A stretch of 64,000 nucleotides of DNA from Micromonospora fulviviridis (GTDB taxonomy: Bacteria > Actinomycetota > Actinomycetes > Mycobacteriales > Micromonosporaceae), in the NCBI RefSeq assembly GCF_014648395.1, contig NZ_BMRA01000008.1:62001-126000 (forward strand). Reading direction: 5' to 3'. Under the pieces are notes generated by a model that was not told where the DNA came from, did not search any database, and was given only the letters and a program-made list of their open reading frames with translations. The position numbers and the translations under genes are program-made. Shown in pieces: positions 34,815-44,444 of this stretch (position 1 is its first letter; every line of letters starts with the position of its first letter).

Positions 34815-35661
34815 GGTCATCACCCCAGCGCTGCTGCGGGACTGGGCGCTGCCGGTGCCGACCGGCGGCAAGGAGGCCCGCGGCACGGTGCTGGTGGTCG
34901 GCGGGGCCCGGTTCACCCCCGGCGCGGTGCTGCTCGCCGGGGTGGCCGCGCTGCGCGCCGGCGCCGGCGTGCTGCAACTGGCCGCCGCCGAGTCGACCGC
35001 CGCCGCGCTCAGCATCCAGGTGCCCGAGGCGCTGGTGGTCGGCCTGCCGGAGACCGCCGACGGCGCGGTCAAGGGCGACCCGGGCGACCTGCTCGGCGGC
35101 CTGGTCGCCGAGGCGGACGTGGTGGCGGTCGGCCCCGGCCTCAAGGACATCGACGCCACCCGGGCGCTGCTGCACGTGGTCCTCGACGCGGCCGGCCCGG
35201 AGACCTCGCTGGTGCTCGACGCGTACGCCCTCGGCGCGCTCAGCCACGAGCCGGACCTGCTGGTCGGCTCGGGGCGCAGGGTGGTGCTCACTCCCAACCT
35301 CACCGAGGCCCGGCACCTGCTCGACCGGAAGCCCGGCGACGACCTCGACACCGAGGCGGTCGAGCTGGCCCGCCGGTACGACGCCGTGGTCTCCCTCTAC
35401 GGCCACATCGCCACCCCCGACGGGCGGGCCTGGCGGGAGGAGAGCGGTGACGCCGGCCTGGGCACCTCGGGCAGCGGCGACGTCCGGGCCGGGCTGCTCG
35501 CCGGGCTGCTCTCCCGGGGCGCCGAGCCCGCGCAGGCGGCCTGCTGGGCGGCGTTCGCCCACGCGGTCAGCGGGCAACGCCTGGTCCCCCGGTACGGACG
35601 GATCGGCTTCCTCGCCCGCGAGCTGCTCGACGAGATCCCCTACACGTTGGCCACCGTCTGA
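34798..35661 (+). CDS. ADP/ATP-dependent NAD(P)H-hydrate dehydratase-like protein
   Basis: 287 aa, the carbohydrate-kinase-like dehydratase domain (NnrD/CARKD) without the epimerase domain. Motifs: KEARGTVLVVGGARFTPGAV, AVGPGLKD, VVLTPNLTEARHLL and TSGSGDVRAGLLAGLL, the last being the GxGD phosphate and catalytic motif. It repairs hydrated NAD(P)H. The family usually reads GTGD at the catalytic motif; here it is GSGD, which keeps the Asp. ATG at 34798 lies inside the preceding gene. Confidence 0.88.
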   Translation: MPSRSEVITPALLRDWALPVPTGGKEARGTVLVVGGARFTPGAVLLAGVAALRAGAGVLQLAAAESTAAALSIQVPEALVVGLPETADGAVKGDPGDLLGGLVAEADVVAVGPGLKDIDATRALLHVVLDAAGPETSLVLDAYALGALSHEPDLLVGSGRRVVLTPNLTEARHLLDRKPGDDLDTEAVELARRYDAVVSLYGHIATPDGRAWREESGDAGLGTSGSGDVRAGLLAGLLSRGAEPAQAACWAAFAHAVSGQRLVPRYGRIGFLARELLDEIPYTLATV

Positions 35662-35808
35662 CGGTTGTTGTTCGTCCGTTCGGGTGTGTGTAACACCACA
35701 CCAGCTACCTACGCTGATCCCTCGAAGGCGAGCAGCCTGCTCGTCTTCCGCCGGCCCGCTTCCCGCCAGGGAGTGGGACCCGGCCGGATCGGCCCCCTGG
35801 GAGTCTGT

Positions 35809-37296
<1,488 letters not shown>

Positions 37297-37310
37297 CAGT
37301 AGCAGCCAGA

Positions 37311-37348
37311 CGAGTGGGGCCCGGCGAGGTGTCGCCGGGCCCCATTCG
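37311..37348 (+). terminator. Terminator of the S8 protease gene
   Basis: TGGGGCCCGGCGA (37315-37327) pairs with its complement (37332-37344). Four further outer pairs, including one G-T, extend the stem to 37311-37348, and a short T-rich run follows. Confidence 0.85.
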
Positions 37349-37408
37349 TTTGCCCTGGTCGGGACGGGGGTAGGGGGGCGACATCAACCGACTCTAGGAG
37401 GTACCCCG

Positions 37409-37909
37409 GTGTCCACCGATGCGATCGTCCTGCTCAAGGAGGACCACAAGGAGATGCGCCGCCTGTTCAAGGCCTTCCAGGACGCCGAGGAGGGTCCGGC
37501 GAGCGAGCGGCAGAAGCTGGTGAAGCAGATCCTCGAAGCGTTGACGGTGCACACCTACCTCGAGAACGAGGTCATGTACCCGGAGGTCCGCAAGCTCGTG
37601 CCGGACGTCGAGGACGACATCCTGGAGTCGTACGAGGAGCACCACGTCGCCGACGTGCTCTGCTTCGAACTCTTCACCATGGACGCCGACGACGAGCGGT
37701 ACAACGCCAAGACGACGGTGCTCATCGAGAACGTGCTGCACCACGTCGAGGAGGAGGAGCAGGAGTGGTTCCCCAAGGTGCGCGAGGCGCTCGGCCGTAA
37801 CCAGCTCCAGGAGATCGGCCAGCGCATGATCGACCTGCGCCCGAAGGCGCCGAAGGCCCCGACCGCCCCGAAGGCGCTGAAGAAGTCGCTGGACGCCGTG
37901 ATCGCCTGA
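37409..37909 (+). CDS. Hemerythrin-domain protein
   Basis: 166 aa. Diiron ligands of a hemerythrin/HHE domain are visible: His in LLKEDHKEM, HTYLENE, EEHHVAD and the pair in VLHHVEEEEQEWFP. The C-terminal tail is a Lys/Pro/Ala-rich low-complexity stretch (KAPKAPTAPKALKK). Such proteins bind oxygen, nitric oxide or iron. The GTG start is preceded by TAGGAGG. Single gene ending at a terminator shared with the convergent SDR gene. Confidence 0.92.
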   Translation: MSTDAIVLLKEDHKEMRRLFKAFQDAEEGPASERQKLVKQILEALTVHTYLENEVMYPEVRKLVPDVEDDILESYEEHHVADVLCFELFTMDADDERYNAKTTVLIENVLHHVEEEEQEWFPKVREALGRNQLQEIGQRMIDLRPKAPKAPTAPKALKKSLDAVIA

Positions 37910-37922
37910 CCCGGCGCGACGT

Positions 37923-37958
37923 GACGGCGGGACCCGGCCGAGGCCGAGTCCCGCCGTC
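37923..37958. terminator. Bidirectional terminator between hemerythrin and SDR genes
   Basis: GACGGCGGGAC (37923-37933) and its exact complement (37948-37958) lie between convergent stops at 37909 and 37970. Confidence 0.8.
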
Positions 37959-37969
37959 GGTGCCGCCGC

Positions 37970-38776
37970 TCAGCTGCCCGAGCCCGGCTCGGCCATCTTC
38001 CGGTGCTGCTCCGCCTTCAACCGGTCCGGGACGATCTTGCCAGCCGCGGTCTGCAGCTTGTTCACGAATGAGCCGGCGGCCACCTTGTGCTCCCCCTTCA
38101 TGAGGGCCGCGAAGGCGTCCTCGGCCACCGTGCGGGGGTCGTCCTTCCTCCCCTGGCCGACCCGGGTGTCCTCCATGTGGGCCCGCTCGAAGAACTCGGT
38201 GTCGGTCGGCCCGGGCATCAGGGACGTCACGGTGACGCCGCTGTCCTTCAGCTCGTTGCGCAACCCCTCGGCGAACGACTGCACGAACGACTTCGAGGCG
38301 TTGTAGACCGCCTGGTACGGCCCCGGCATGGTCGAGGCGATCGACGACGTGAACAGCACCCGCCCCCGGCCCCGCTCGACCATGCCCGGCAGCAGCCGCT
38401 TGGCCAGGTGCACCGTCGAGCGCACGTTCAGGTCGACGACGGTCAGCTCGTCGCGCAGGTCGGTCCCGCCCACGAAGTCACCGCCGGCGCCGCGGCCGGC
38501 GTTGAGCGCCAGCGCGTCGACCGGGCGGCCCAGCTCCGTCACGGCCCCGGCCAGCTGCTCCGCCCCCTCGGGCGTCGCGAGGTCCACCTGGACCGGGTAC
38601 GCCTCCGGGCCGTTGTCGCGGCGCAGGTTCCGCGCCGCCGTCGCGATCGCCGGGTCCTCGGCGGCCACCACCACGTCGTACCCGTGCCCGGTGAACTGCG
38701 CGGCCAACTCGTACCCGATGCCGCTGGACGCACCGGTCACCACGGCGAGCGGACGGCCGGTCGTCGGTGTGCTCAT
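37970..38776 (-). CDS. Short-chain dehydrogenase/reductase
   Basis: 268 aa Rossmann-fold oxidoreductase: TGASSGIG cofactor loop (about residues 15-22), LALNAGRG, catalytic Ser in LFTSSIAS, YNASK (Tyr/Lys) and PGPTDTEFF. Cytoplasmic and NAD(P)-dependent; substrate unknown. The ATG at 38776 has AGGAGG about 8 bases upstream. It is divergent from glyA, with the riboswitch between them. Confidence 0.9.
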   Translation of the reverse strand: MSTPTTGRPLAVVTGASSGIGYELAAQFTGHGYDVVVAAEDPAIATAARNLRRDNGPEAYPVQVDLATPEGAEQLAGAVTELGRPVDALALNAGRGAGGDFVGGTDLRDELTVVDLNVRSTVHLAKRLLPGMVERGRGRVLFTSSIASTMPGPYQAVYNASKSFVQSFAEGLRNELKDSGVTVTSLMPGPTDTEFFERAHMEDTRVGQGRKDDPRTVAEDAFAALMKGEHKVAAGSFVNKLQTAAGKIVPDRLKAEQHRKMAEPGSGS

Positions 38777-38910
38777 CCTCGTGCCTCCTCTTTCCCGGGC
38801 GCGGGCCGCGCGGCCCCGCCCCCACACCCGAGGGGTTTGCCCAGCCCCGGACGGCCCAACCCCGCCGGCGCGCGGCGGAGGTGCGCCGGTCCGGCCCCGG
38901 CGCAACCCGG

Positions 38911-38916
38911 TAGGAT
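38911..38916 (+). promoter_or_regulatory. -10 box of the glyA promoter
   Basis: TAGGAT places a transcription start near 38923, just at the 5' edge of the riboswitch. No convincing -35 box is visible. Confidence 0.5.
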
Positions 38917-38921
38917 CGGCG

Positions 38922-39003
38922 CGGGCCGTGACTGGCGCGTGGGGATGGAGAACCATCGGGGAGCGGCCCCGTCATGAGGACGCATGCCGAGCGCCTGGGC
39001 CTT
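38922..39003 (+). promoter_or_regulatory. ZTP (pfl) riboswitch upstream of glyA
   Basis: The transcript carries the conserved parts of the pfl motif in order: GTGACTGGCG, an ACCA(T)CGGGGAGCG segment and, after a variable stem, CGCCTGGGC. GGCG (38934-38937) can form the pseudoknot with CGCC (38992-38995). The class senses ZTP/ZMP and turns on folate one-carbon genes, and glyA is a known actinobacterial target. There is no terminator. CCTGG (38994-38998) can pair with CCAGG (39014-39018) at the ribosome-binding site, which suggests translational control. Confidence 0.88.
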
Positions 39004-39025
39004 CCGCACGTCACCAGGAGGTCGC

Positions 39026-40462
39026 ATGTCGCTGAACGCCGAATCCACCGCCTTCCGCAGCGCGCTGGAGGTGATCCGGGCCGTCGAGCCGCGGGTGGCG
39101 GACGCCATCGGGGCCGAACTGGCCGACCAGCGCGAATCGCTCAAGCTCATCGCCAGCGAGAACTACGCCTCCCCCGCCACCCTGCTGGCCATGGGCAACT
39201 GGTTCAGCGACAAGTACGCCGAGGGCACCGTCGGCCGCCGCTTCTACGCCGGCTGCCAGAACGTCGACACCGTCGAGGCGCTCGCCGCGGAGCACGCCAA
39301 GGAGCTGTTCGGCGCGGCCCACGCGTACGTGCAGCCGCACTCCGGCATCGACGCCAACCTGGTCGCCTTCTGGGCGATCCTGGCCGACCGGGTCGAGTCC
39401 CCGGCCCTCAAGAAGGCCCAGGTACGCCACGTCAACGACCTCACCGAGGCGGACTGGTTCGCGCTGCGCCGCGAGCTGGGCAACCAGCGGATGCTCGGCA
39501 TGTCGCTCGACGCCGGCGGCCACCTCACCCACGGCTTCCGGCCGAACATCTCCGGCAAGATGTTCGACCAGCGCAGCTACGGCACCGACCCGGCCACCGG
39601 CCTGATCGACTACGACAAGGTCGCCGCGGCGGCCCGCGAGTTCAAGCCGCTGATCCTGGTGGCCGGCTACTCCGCGTACCCCCGGAAGGTCAACTTCCGG
39701 ATCATGCGGGAGATCGCCGACTCCGTCGGCGCCACCTTCATGGTCGACATGGCGCACTTCGCCGGCCTGGTCGCCGGCAAGGTCTTCACCGGCGACTTCG
39801 ACCCGGTGCCGCACGCGCACATCGTCACCACCACCACGCACAAGTCGCTGCGCGGTCCGCGCGGCGGCATGGTGCTCTGCGGCCCGGAGCTGGCCGACCA
39901 GGTCGACCGGGGCTGCCCCATGGTGCTCGGCGGCCCGCTGCCGCACGTCATGGCCGCCAAGGCCGTCGCCCTGGCCGAGGCCCGCCGCCCCGACTTCGCC
40001 GACTACGCCCAGCGCATCGTCGACAACGCCCAGGCCCTCGCCGAGGGGCTGCTGCGCCGCGGCGCGAAGCTGGTCACCGGCGGCACCGACAACCACCTGG
40101 TCCTCATCGACGTGTCCGGGTACGGCCTCACCGGCCGGCAGGCCGAGCAGGCGCTGCTCGACTCGGGCATCGTGACCAACCGCAACGCCGTCCCGCAGGA
40201 CCCGAACGGCGCCTGGTACACCTCCGGCATCCGGATCGGCACCCCGGCGCTGACCACCCGCGGGCTGGGCGGCAGCGAGATGGACACCACCGCCGAGCTG
40301 ATGCACACCGTGCTGAGCCAGACCACCCCGGGCGCGAACGCGGACGGCACCCCGTCCAAGGCCAAGTACGTCCTCGACCCGGCCCTGGCCGAGACGGTGA
40401 GCAAGCAGGCCAGCGACCTGCTCACCGGCTTCCCCCTCTACCCGGCCGTCGACCTCGGCTGA
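39026..40462 (+). CDS. glyA: Serine hydroxymethyltransferase
   Basis: 478 aa PLP enzyme interconverting serine and glycine with tetrahydrofolate, the main one-carbon source. Motifs: LIASENYASPATLLAMG, the active-site Lys in TTTTHKSLRGPRGG (about residue 273) and TNRNAVPQDP. It is longer than the usual ~420 aa form because of an insertion around residues 115-200 (ESPALKKAQVRHVNDLTEAD and beyond), a feature of one actinobacterial GlyA subtype. The ATG at 39026 follows CAGGAGG. Controlled by the ZTP riboswitch just upstream. Confidence 0.96.
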   Translation: MSLNAESTAFRSALEVIRAVEPRVADAIGAELADQRESLKLIASENYASPATLLAMGNWFSDKYAEGTVGRRFYAGCQNVDTVEALAAEHAKELFGAAHAYVQPHSGIDANLVAFWAILADRVESPALKKAQVRHVNDLTEADWFALRRELGNQRMLGMSLDAGGHLTHGFRPNISGKMFDQRSYGTDPATGLIDYDKVAAAAREFKPLILVAGYSAYPRKVNFRIMREIADSVGATFMVDMAHFAGLVAGKVFTGDFDPVPHAHIVTTTTHKSLRGPRGGMVLCGPELADQVDRGCPMVLGGPLPHVMAAKAVALAEARRPDFADYAQRIVDNAQALAEGLLRRGAKLVTGGTDNHLVLIDVSGYGLTGRQAEQALLDSGIVTNRNAVPQDPNGAWYTSGIRIGTPALTTRGLGGSEMDTTAELMHTVLSQTTPGANADGTPSKAKYVLDPALAETVSKQASDLLTGFPLYPAVDLG

Positions 40463-40477
40463 CCCAACCGCCTCCCT

Positions 40478-40514
40478 CGACGCCCCGCCCGGCCCCCGGC
40501 CGAGCGGGGCGTCG
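40478..40514 (+). terminator. Terminator of glyA
   Basis: CGACGCCCCGC (40478-40488) and its exact complement (40504-40514) lie 15 bases after the glyA stop. Confidence 0.75.
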
Positions 40515-40606
40515 CGCTCCTCCATCGCGTTCGGCCCCGCACTGCGCCTCGACCTGTCGCCGCCCCGCTTCGCCCCGCCTCGCCTCTCCCTGCCTCGCCC
40601 AGCCTC

Positions 40607-40666
40607 GTTGATCATGAAGTTGTCGCCTTGGAACGCGCTCTCGTTGCCGCCAACCTCATGATCAAC
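40607..40666. repeat. GTTGATCA palindromic repeat, copy 2 (type A)
   Basis: 60 bp. Left arm GTTGATCATGAAGTTG (40607-40622), right arm the complement with one mismatch (40651-40666). Same type as the copy at 4194-4254. Confidence 0.85.
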
Positions 40667-40719
40667 GGCGAGCTGGCGCGATCAACGGGCGCGAACAGGG
40701 AGCGCGAGCCTCCGAGAGC

Positions 40720-40780
40720 GTTGACCAAGAGGTTTGCGTCAGCGGCAAGCGCGTTCCCCGACGCAAACTTCTTGATCAAC
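40720..40780. repeat. GTTGATCA palindromic repeat, copy 3 (type B)
   Basis: 61 bp. Left arm begins GTTGACCAAGAGGTTTGCG (40720-40740), right arm ends CTTCTTGATCAAC (40760-40780). Two arm mismatches. Identical to the copy at 40995-41055. Confidence 0.9.
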
Positions 40781-40813
40781 CGCCGCGACGGTAGGGGCGA
40801 GCATCCGAGATGC

Positions 40814-40873
40814 GTTGACCAAGAGGTTTGCGTCAGCGGCAAGCACGTTCCCGGACGTAAACTCCGGGACGAC
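40814..40873. repeat. GTTGATCA palindromic repeat, copy 4 (type B, decayed right arm)
   Basis: 60 bp. Left arm as in copy 3 (40814-40834). The right arm (40854-40873) has lost the TTGATCAA core and reads ACTCCGGGACGAC instead. Confidence 0.75.
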
Positions 40874-40899
40874 GGCAGGGGCGTGAGCCTCCGAGAGCG

Positions 40900-40960
40900 G
40901 TTGATCAAGAGGTTTGCGTCAGCGGCACGCACGTTCCCGGACGCAAACTCCTTGATCAAC
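40900..40960. repeat. GTTGATCA palindromic repeat, copy 5 (type B)
   Basis: 61 bp. Left arm begins GTTGATCAAGAGGTTTGCG (40900-40920), right arm 40940-40960 with two mismatches. Confidence 0.9.
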
Positions 40961-40994
40961 CGGGGCGACGGCAGGGGCGTGAGCCTCCGAGAGC

Positions 40995-41055
40995 GTTGAC
41001 CAAGAGGTTTGCGTCAGCGGCAAGCGCGTTCCCCGACGCAAACTTCTTGATCAAC
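40995..41055. repeat. GTTGATCA palindromic repeat, copy 6 (type B)
   Basis: 61 bp, identical to copy 3 (40720-40780). It ends 59 bases before the ribulokinase stop. Confidence 0.9.
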
Positions 41056-41114
41056 GAGGCGGGGCGAGGCCGGGATGGGCCGGGAGAGGGCGGGGGCGGG
41101 GGCGGGCGCGGGAG

Positions 41115-42767
41115 TCAGGGGGTGTGCAGGGTGCGGTGGCGGAGGGCGTGGAGGCGGTGGAGGACGTTGGTGCCGCCGCGGCCGAAGTGGTCGTGCAGGG
41201 CGCGGTACTCGGCGTACAGCTCGTCGTAGGCGGCGGCGCGGGCCGGGTCCGGGTGCCAGGTCTCGCGGTGCGACGCGCCCATGGTCGCCGACGCGGTCTC
41301 CACGTCCGGGTACGCCCCGGCGGCCACCGCCGCGTGGATGGCCGCGCCCAACGCCGCCGGGTGCGCGGCGTCGACCACGTGCAGCGGGCGGCGCAGCACG
41401 TCGGCGTAGATGCGCAGCAGCAGCCGGTTGGCGGTCAGCCCGCCGGCGGCGGTCAGCTCGTCGACGGGTACGCCGGCGGCCTCGAACGCCTCGACCACGG
41501 TGCGGGCGCCGAACGCGGTCGCCTCCAGCAGGGCGCGCCAGATCTCCTCGGGCCGGGTGGCCAGGGTGAGCCCGACGAGCACCCCGCTCAGCTCGTGGTC
41601 CATGAGCACCGACCGGTTGCCGCTGTGCCAGTCCAGCGCGAGCAGCCCGTGCCCGCCCACCGGCTGGTCGGCGGCGAGCGAGTCGAGCAGGTCCGGCACG
41701 GGCACCCCGCGGCGGGCGGCCTCCTCGGCGTACGACGCGGGCAGGGCGCGTTCGACGTACCAGGCGAAGATGTCGCCGACCCCGCTCTGGCCGGCCTCGT
41801 AGCCCCACCGGCCGGCGGTGACGCCGTCCTCGACGACGCCGCAGACGCCGGGCACCTCGTGGCAGGTCTCCGCGTTCATGATCAGGCAGGTGGAGGTGCC
41901 GAGCACGGCGAGCATCCGGCCGGGCGCGACCGACCGGGCCGCCGCCGCGGTGACGTGCGCGTCGATGGCCCCGGCGGCCACCGGGGTACCGGCGGGCAGC
42001 CCCGTCCAGTCGGCCGCCTCGGCGGTCAGCCCGCCGGCCCGGGCGCCCGGCGGCAGCAGCGGCCCGTCGACCTTGGGCAGGAGGTCCGGCAGGTCCGGGT
42101 GCAGCGCGGCCAGGAAGTCCGGGGTCGGGTAGCTGCCGTCCTGCCGGAGCCCCTTGAAGCCGGCGGCCGAGGCGTTGCGGGTCTCCCGGCCGCAGAGCCG
42201 GCGGACCAGCCAGTCGGCGGTCTCGACCCAGCGCTCGGCGCGGCGGAAGACCTCCGGGTCCTCCTCCAGCAGTTCGAGGGCCTTGGCGAGCTGCCATTCG
42301 GCGGAGACCCGCCCGCCGTAGCGGGCCAGCCAGGGCTCGCCGCGGGCGGCTGCCAGCGCGTTGATCCGGTCGGCCTGCCGCTGCGCCGAGTGGTGCTTCC
42401 AGAGCTTCGGCCAGGCGTGCGGCCGGTCCCGGAACTCCGGCAGTTCGGCGAGCGGGGTGCCGTCGGCGCGGGTGGGCAGCACCGTGGAGGAGGTGGCGTC
42501 GAGGCCGACGCCGACCACCTCGGCCGGGTCGATCCCGGCGGCGCGGACGGCGGCGGGCACGGCGGTGCGCAGCACCTCGACGTGGTCGGCCGGGTCCTGG
42601 AGCGCCCAGCCGGGCGGCAGCGCCCGCCCGCCGGGGAGCCGCGCGGTGATCACCCCGTGCCGGTACGCGTGCACCGCGCTGCCCCGCTGCGCGCCGTCGG
42701 CCACGTCGACCACCACGGCCCGCCCGGAGAGCGTGCCGAAGTCCACCCCGACGACGTACCGGCCCAC
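41115..42767 (-). CDS. araB: L-ribulokinase (FGGY family)
   Basis: 550 aa. FGGY carbohydrate kinase with VGVDFGTLSGRAVVVDV (phosphate 1), LDATSSTVLPT, GAIDAHVTAAAA and AAGGLTANRLLLRIYADVL near the C-terminus. Length and N-terminus match L-ribulokinase, which phosphorylates L-ribulose in arabinose catabolism. araA and araD are not in the window, so the physiological sugar is an inference. GTG start with GGGGGAGGAG upstream. Confidence 0.88.
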   Translation of the reverse strand: MGRYVVGVDFGTLSGRAVVVDVADGAQRGSAVHAYRHGVITARLPGGRALPPGWALQDPADHVEVLRTAVPAAVRAAGIDPAEVVGVGLDATSSTVLPTRADGTPLAELPEFRDRPHAWPKLWKHHSAQRQADRINALAAARGEPWLARYGGRVSAEWQLAKALELLEEDPEVFRRAERWVETADWLVRRLCGRETRNASAAGFKGLRQDGSYPTPDFLAALHPDLPDLLPKVDGPLLPPGARAGGLTAEAADWTGLPAGTPVAAGAIDAHVTAAAARSVAPGRMLAVLGTSTCLIMNAETCHEVPGVCGVVEDGVTAGRWGYEAGQSGVGDIFAWYVERALPASYAEEAARRGVPVPDLLDSLAADQPVGGHGLLALDWHSGNRSVLMDHELSGVLVGLTLATRPEEIWRALLEATAFGARTVVEAFEAAGVPVDELTAAGGLTANRLLLRIYADVLRRPLHVVDAAHPAALGAAIHAAVAAGAYPDVETASATMGASHRETWHPDPARAAAYDELYAEYRALHDHFGRGGTNVLHRLHALRHRTLHTP

Positions 42768-42808
42768 CCGCTGCTCCTCCCCCGACCTGGGAGGATCACG
42801 CTAGCCGG

Positions 42809-43060
42809 TCAGCGCAGGGGGCGCTTGAGGTGGTAGCGGTGCACCTCGGTGCTGCCCTGCACGTTGTTCACGTCCTCGGCGGCGGAGACCAGTTCCCAGC
42901 CCTCCCGGCCGACCCGGTTGAGGTGCGCGATCGCGGTGTCGCCGTACGCGGTCACGTCGGTGCGCGACCCGTCGGGGGCGTACCAGACGAACGAGACGTG
43001 GAAATTGCGGCCCTGCCCCTGATAGCGGCGGACCAGCAACGCGTACTCCCAGGCAACCAT
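42809..43060 (-). CDS. Small DUF4177-like protein
   Basis: 83 aa. The pattern MVAWEYALLVRR ... AIAHLNRVGREGWELVSA is that of DUF4177-type proteins, in which a W-E-Y strand is followed by a L-N-x-L-G-x-x-G-W-E-L helix-strand. No catalytic residues are known for the family. The ATG at 43060 is preferred over the upstream in-frame codons because it gives the family N-terminus. Confidence 0.65.
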   Translation of the reverse strand: MVAWEYALLVRRYQGQGRNFHVSFVWYAPDGSRTDVTAYGDTAIAHLNRVGREGWELVSAAEDVNNVQGSTEVHRYHLKRPLR

Positions 43061-43129
43061 CCGTCCATTATCAACGGTGGCCGTCCCGCCCGGGAACACG
43101 GGTGGTGGCGGAACGACGACAGTGCGGTG

Positions 43130-44443
43130 TCAGGCCGGCGCGCCCACCGTGGCCAGTTCGTCGGCGATCAGCGCGGCGAGCCGGTCCAGGCCCAGGTCGA
43201 TCTGCTCCGGGGTGACCGCGCTGACCGACAGCCGCAGCGCGTTCACCGGGGCGCCCGCGTCGTAGAAGTGCGCCATCGGGGTCCAGAGCACGCCGTACCC
43301 GCGGGCCGAGCGGTGCAGCAGCGCGTCGTCCACCCCGAACGGCACGGTGACCACCACGAAGAAGCCGCCGGCCGGGACGTTCCAGCGCACCGGGCCGCCG
43401 GCCGGGAAGCGGCGGGCGAGCCCGTCGACCATGTGCCGCAGGTTGCGGGCGTACGCGGCCCGCTCGCGGACGTTGGCCGCGACCAGCGAGCAGTCGTGGG
43501 CCAGCAGCGCGCCGCCGATCACCGCCTGGCTGATGGGCGAGGTGTTCACGGTGACCATGCTCTTGATCTTCGCGAGCTGGTCGGCGAGCGGGCCGATCGT
43601 GCCGTCGGAGCCGGCCACCCGCTGGTCGGCGACCACGTAGCCGACCCGGGCGCCGGGCAGCACGGTCTTGGCGAACGAGCCGAGGTAGACCACCCGGCGG
43701 CGGGTGTCCAGCGCCTTGAGGGTGGGCAGCCGCTCGGCGCCGGCGGCCGGGAAGAGACCGTAGGGGTTGTCCTCGATGAGCAGCAGTTCCTCCTCGGCGG
43801 CCAGGTCGAGCAGCCGCCGCCGCTGGGCCAGGTCCATGCGGACCCCGGAGGGGTTGGCGAAGTCGGGCATCACGTAGCAGGCGCGCGGGCGCAGCCCCTC
43901 GGCCCGGGCGCGGTGCACCTGGTCGCGCAGGTCGGCCAGGTCGATGCCGTCCGGGCCGCCGGTGACCGGGCGCACCGGCAGGTCCACGAGGCGGGCCGCG
44001 CCGGTCAGCCCGACGTACGTGGGGGCCACGGCGAGCAGCACGTCGCGCGGCCCGGCCCGCAACGCGCGCAGCACCAGGAACATCGCCTCCTGGCAGCCGA
44101 CGGTCACCACGATCGCCTCCGGGTCGACGGTGAGCTGCTCGTCGACGGCCAGGTTGCGGGCGATCAGGTGGTGCACGATGCCCTTGGTCCGGCCGTACTG
44201 GAGCAGCGTCCGGTCGACCTGCGCCGGGCTCAGGCCGAGGTCGTCGGCGAGGTGGCGGCGGAAGGCGTCCAGGTGCTCGTGCAGCACCGCCGAGTCGAAG
44301 AACTCCTCGTACGGCCGGCCGGCGGCGAGCGACACCGCGTCCGGGTAGTGCTGCGCCACCTCGTTGAGGAAGTTCATCGAGTTCAACGCGGGGTCGTCCA
44401 CGCTCGGATGCAGGGCCGTGACGGCCAGGTCCACCGGCTCCAC
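43130..44443 (-). CDS. hpgT: PLP aminotransferase, probable 4-hydroxyphenylglycine transaminase (HpgT-like)
   Basis: 437 aa, fold-type I aminotransferase: SLAAGRPYEEFFD at the N-terminus, VTVGCQEAMFLVLRAL, YVMPDFANPSGVRMDL, EDNPYGLFP, and active-site Lys in YLGSFAKTVLPGARVGYV. Size and N-terminus fit HpgT, which converts 4-hydroxybenzoylformate to Hpg using tyrosine as donor. The assignment rests mainly on its place directly after hmo, 1 base apart, plus hmaS further on. A general aromatic aminotransferase or MocR-related enzyme without the DNA-binding domain is the alternative. Confidence 0.75.
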   Translation of the reverse strand: MEPVDLAVTALHPSVDDPALNSMNFLNEVAQHYPDAVSLAAGRPYEEFFDSAVLHEHLDAFRRHLADDLGLSPAQVDRTLLQYGRTKGIVHHLIARNLAVDEQLTVDPEAIVVTVGCQEAMFLVLRALRAGPRDVLLAVAPTYVGLTGAARLVDLPVRPVTGGPDGIDLADLRDQVHRARAEGLRPRACYVMPDFANPSGVRMDLAQRRRLLDLAAEEELLLIEDNPYGLFPAAGAERLPTLKALDTRRRVVYLGSFAKTVLPGARVGYVVADQRVAGSDGTIGPLADQLAKIKSMVTVNTSPISQAVIGGALLAHDCSLVAANVRERAAYARNLRHMVDGLARRFPAGGPVRWNVPAGGFFVVVTVPFGVDDALLHRSARGYGVLWTPMAHFYDAGAPVNALRLSVSAVTPEQIDLGLDRLAALIADELATVGAPA

Positions 44444-44444
44444 G

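Larger units (their letters stand above)
40463..41114. other. 652-bp non-coding gap holding a terminator and a palindrome array
   Basis: Between the convergent glyA and ribulokinase genes there is no credible ORF. The gap holds the glyA terminator, a pyrimidine-rich stretch (about 40520-40605), one type A palindrome and four type B palindromes separated by conserved spacers. Confidence 0.85.

Noticed and set aside
40720..41055. Possible CRISPR array (regular ~61-bp repeats with ~25-34-bp spacers)
   Set aside because: The spacers are nearly identical to each other, the repeats are long palindromes that also occur singly elsewhere, and no cas genes are nearby.
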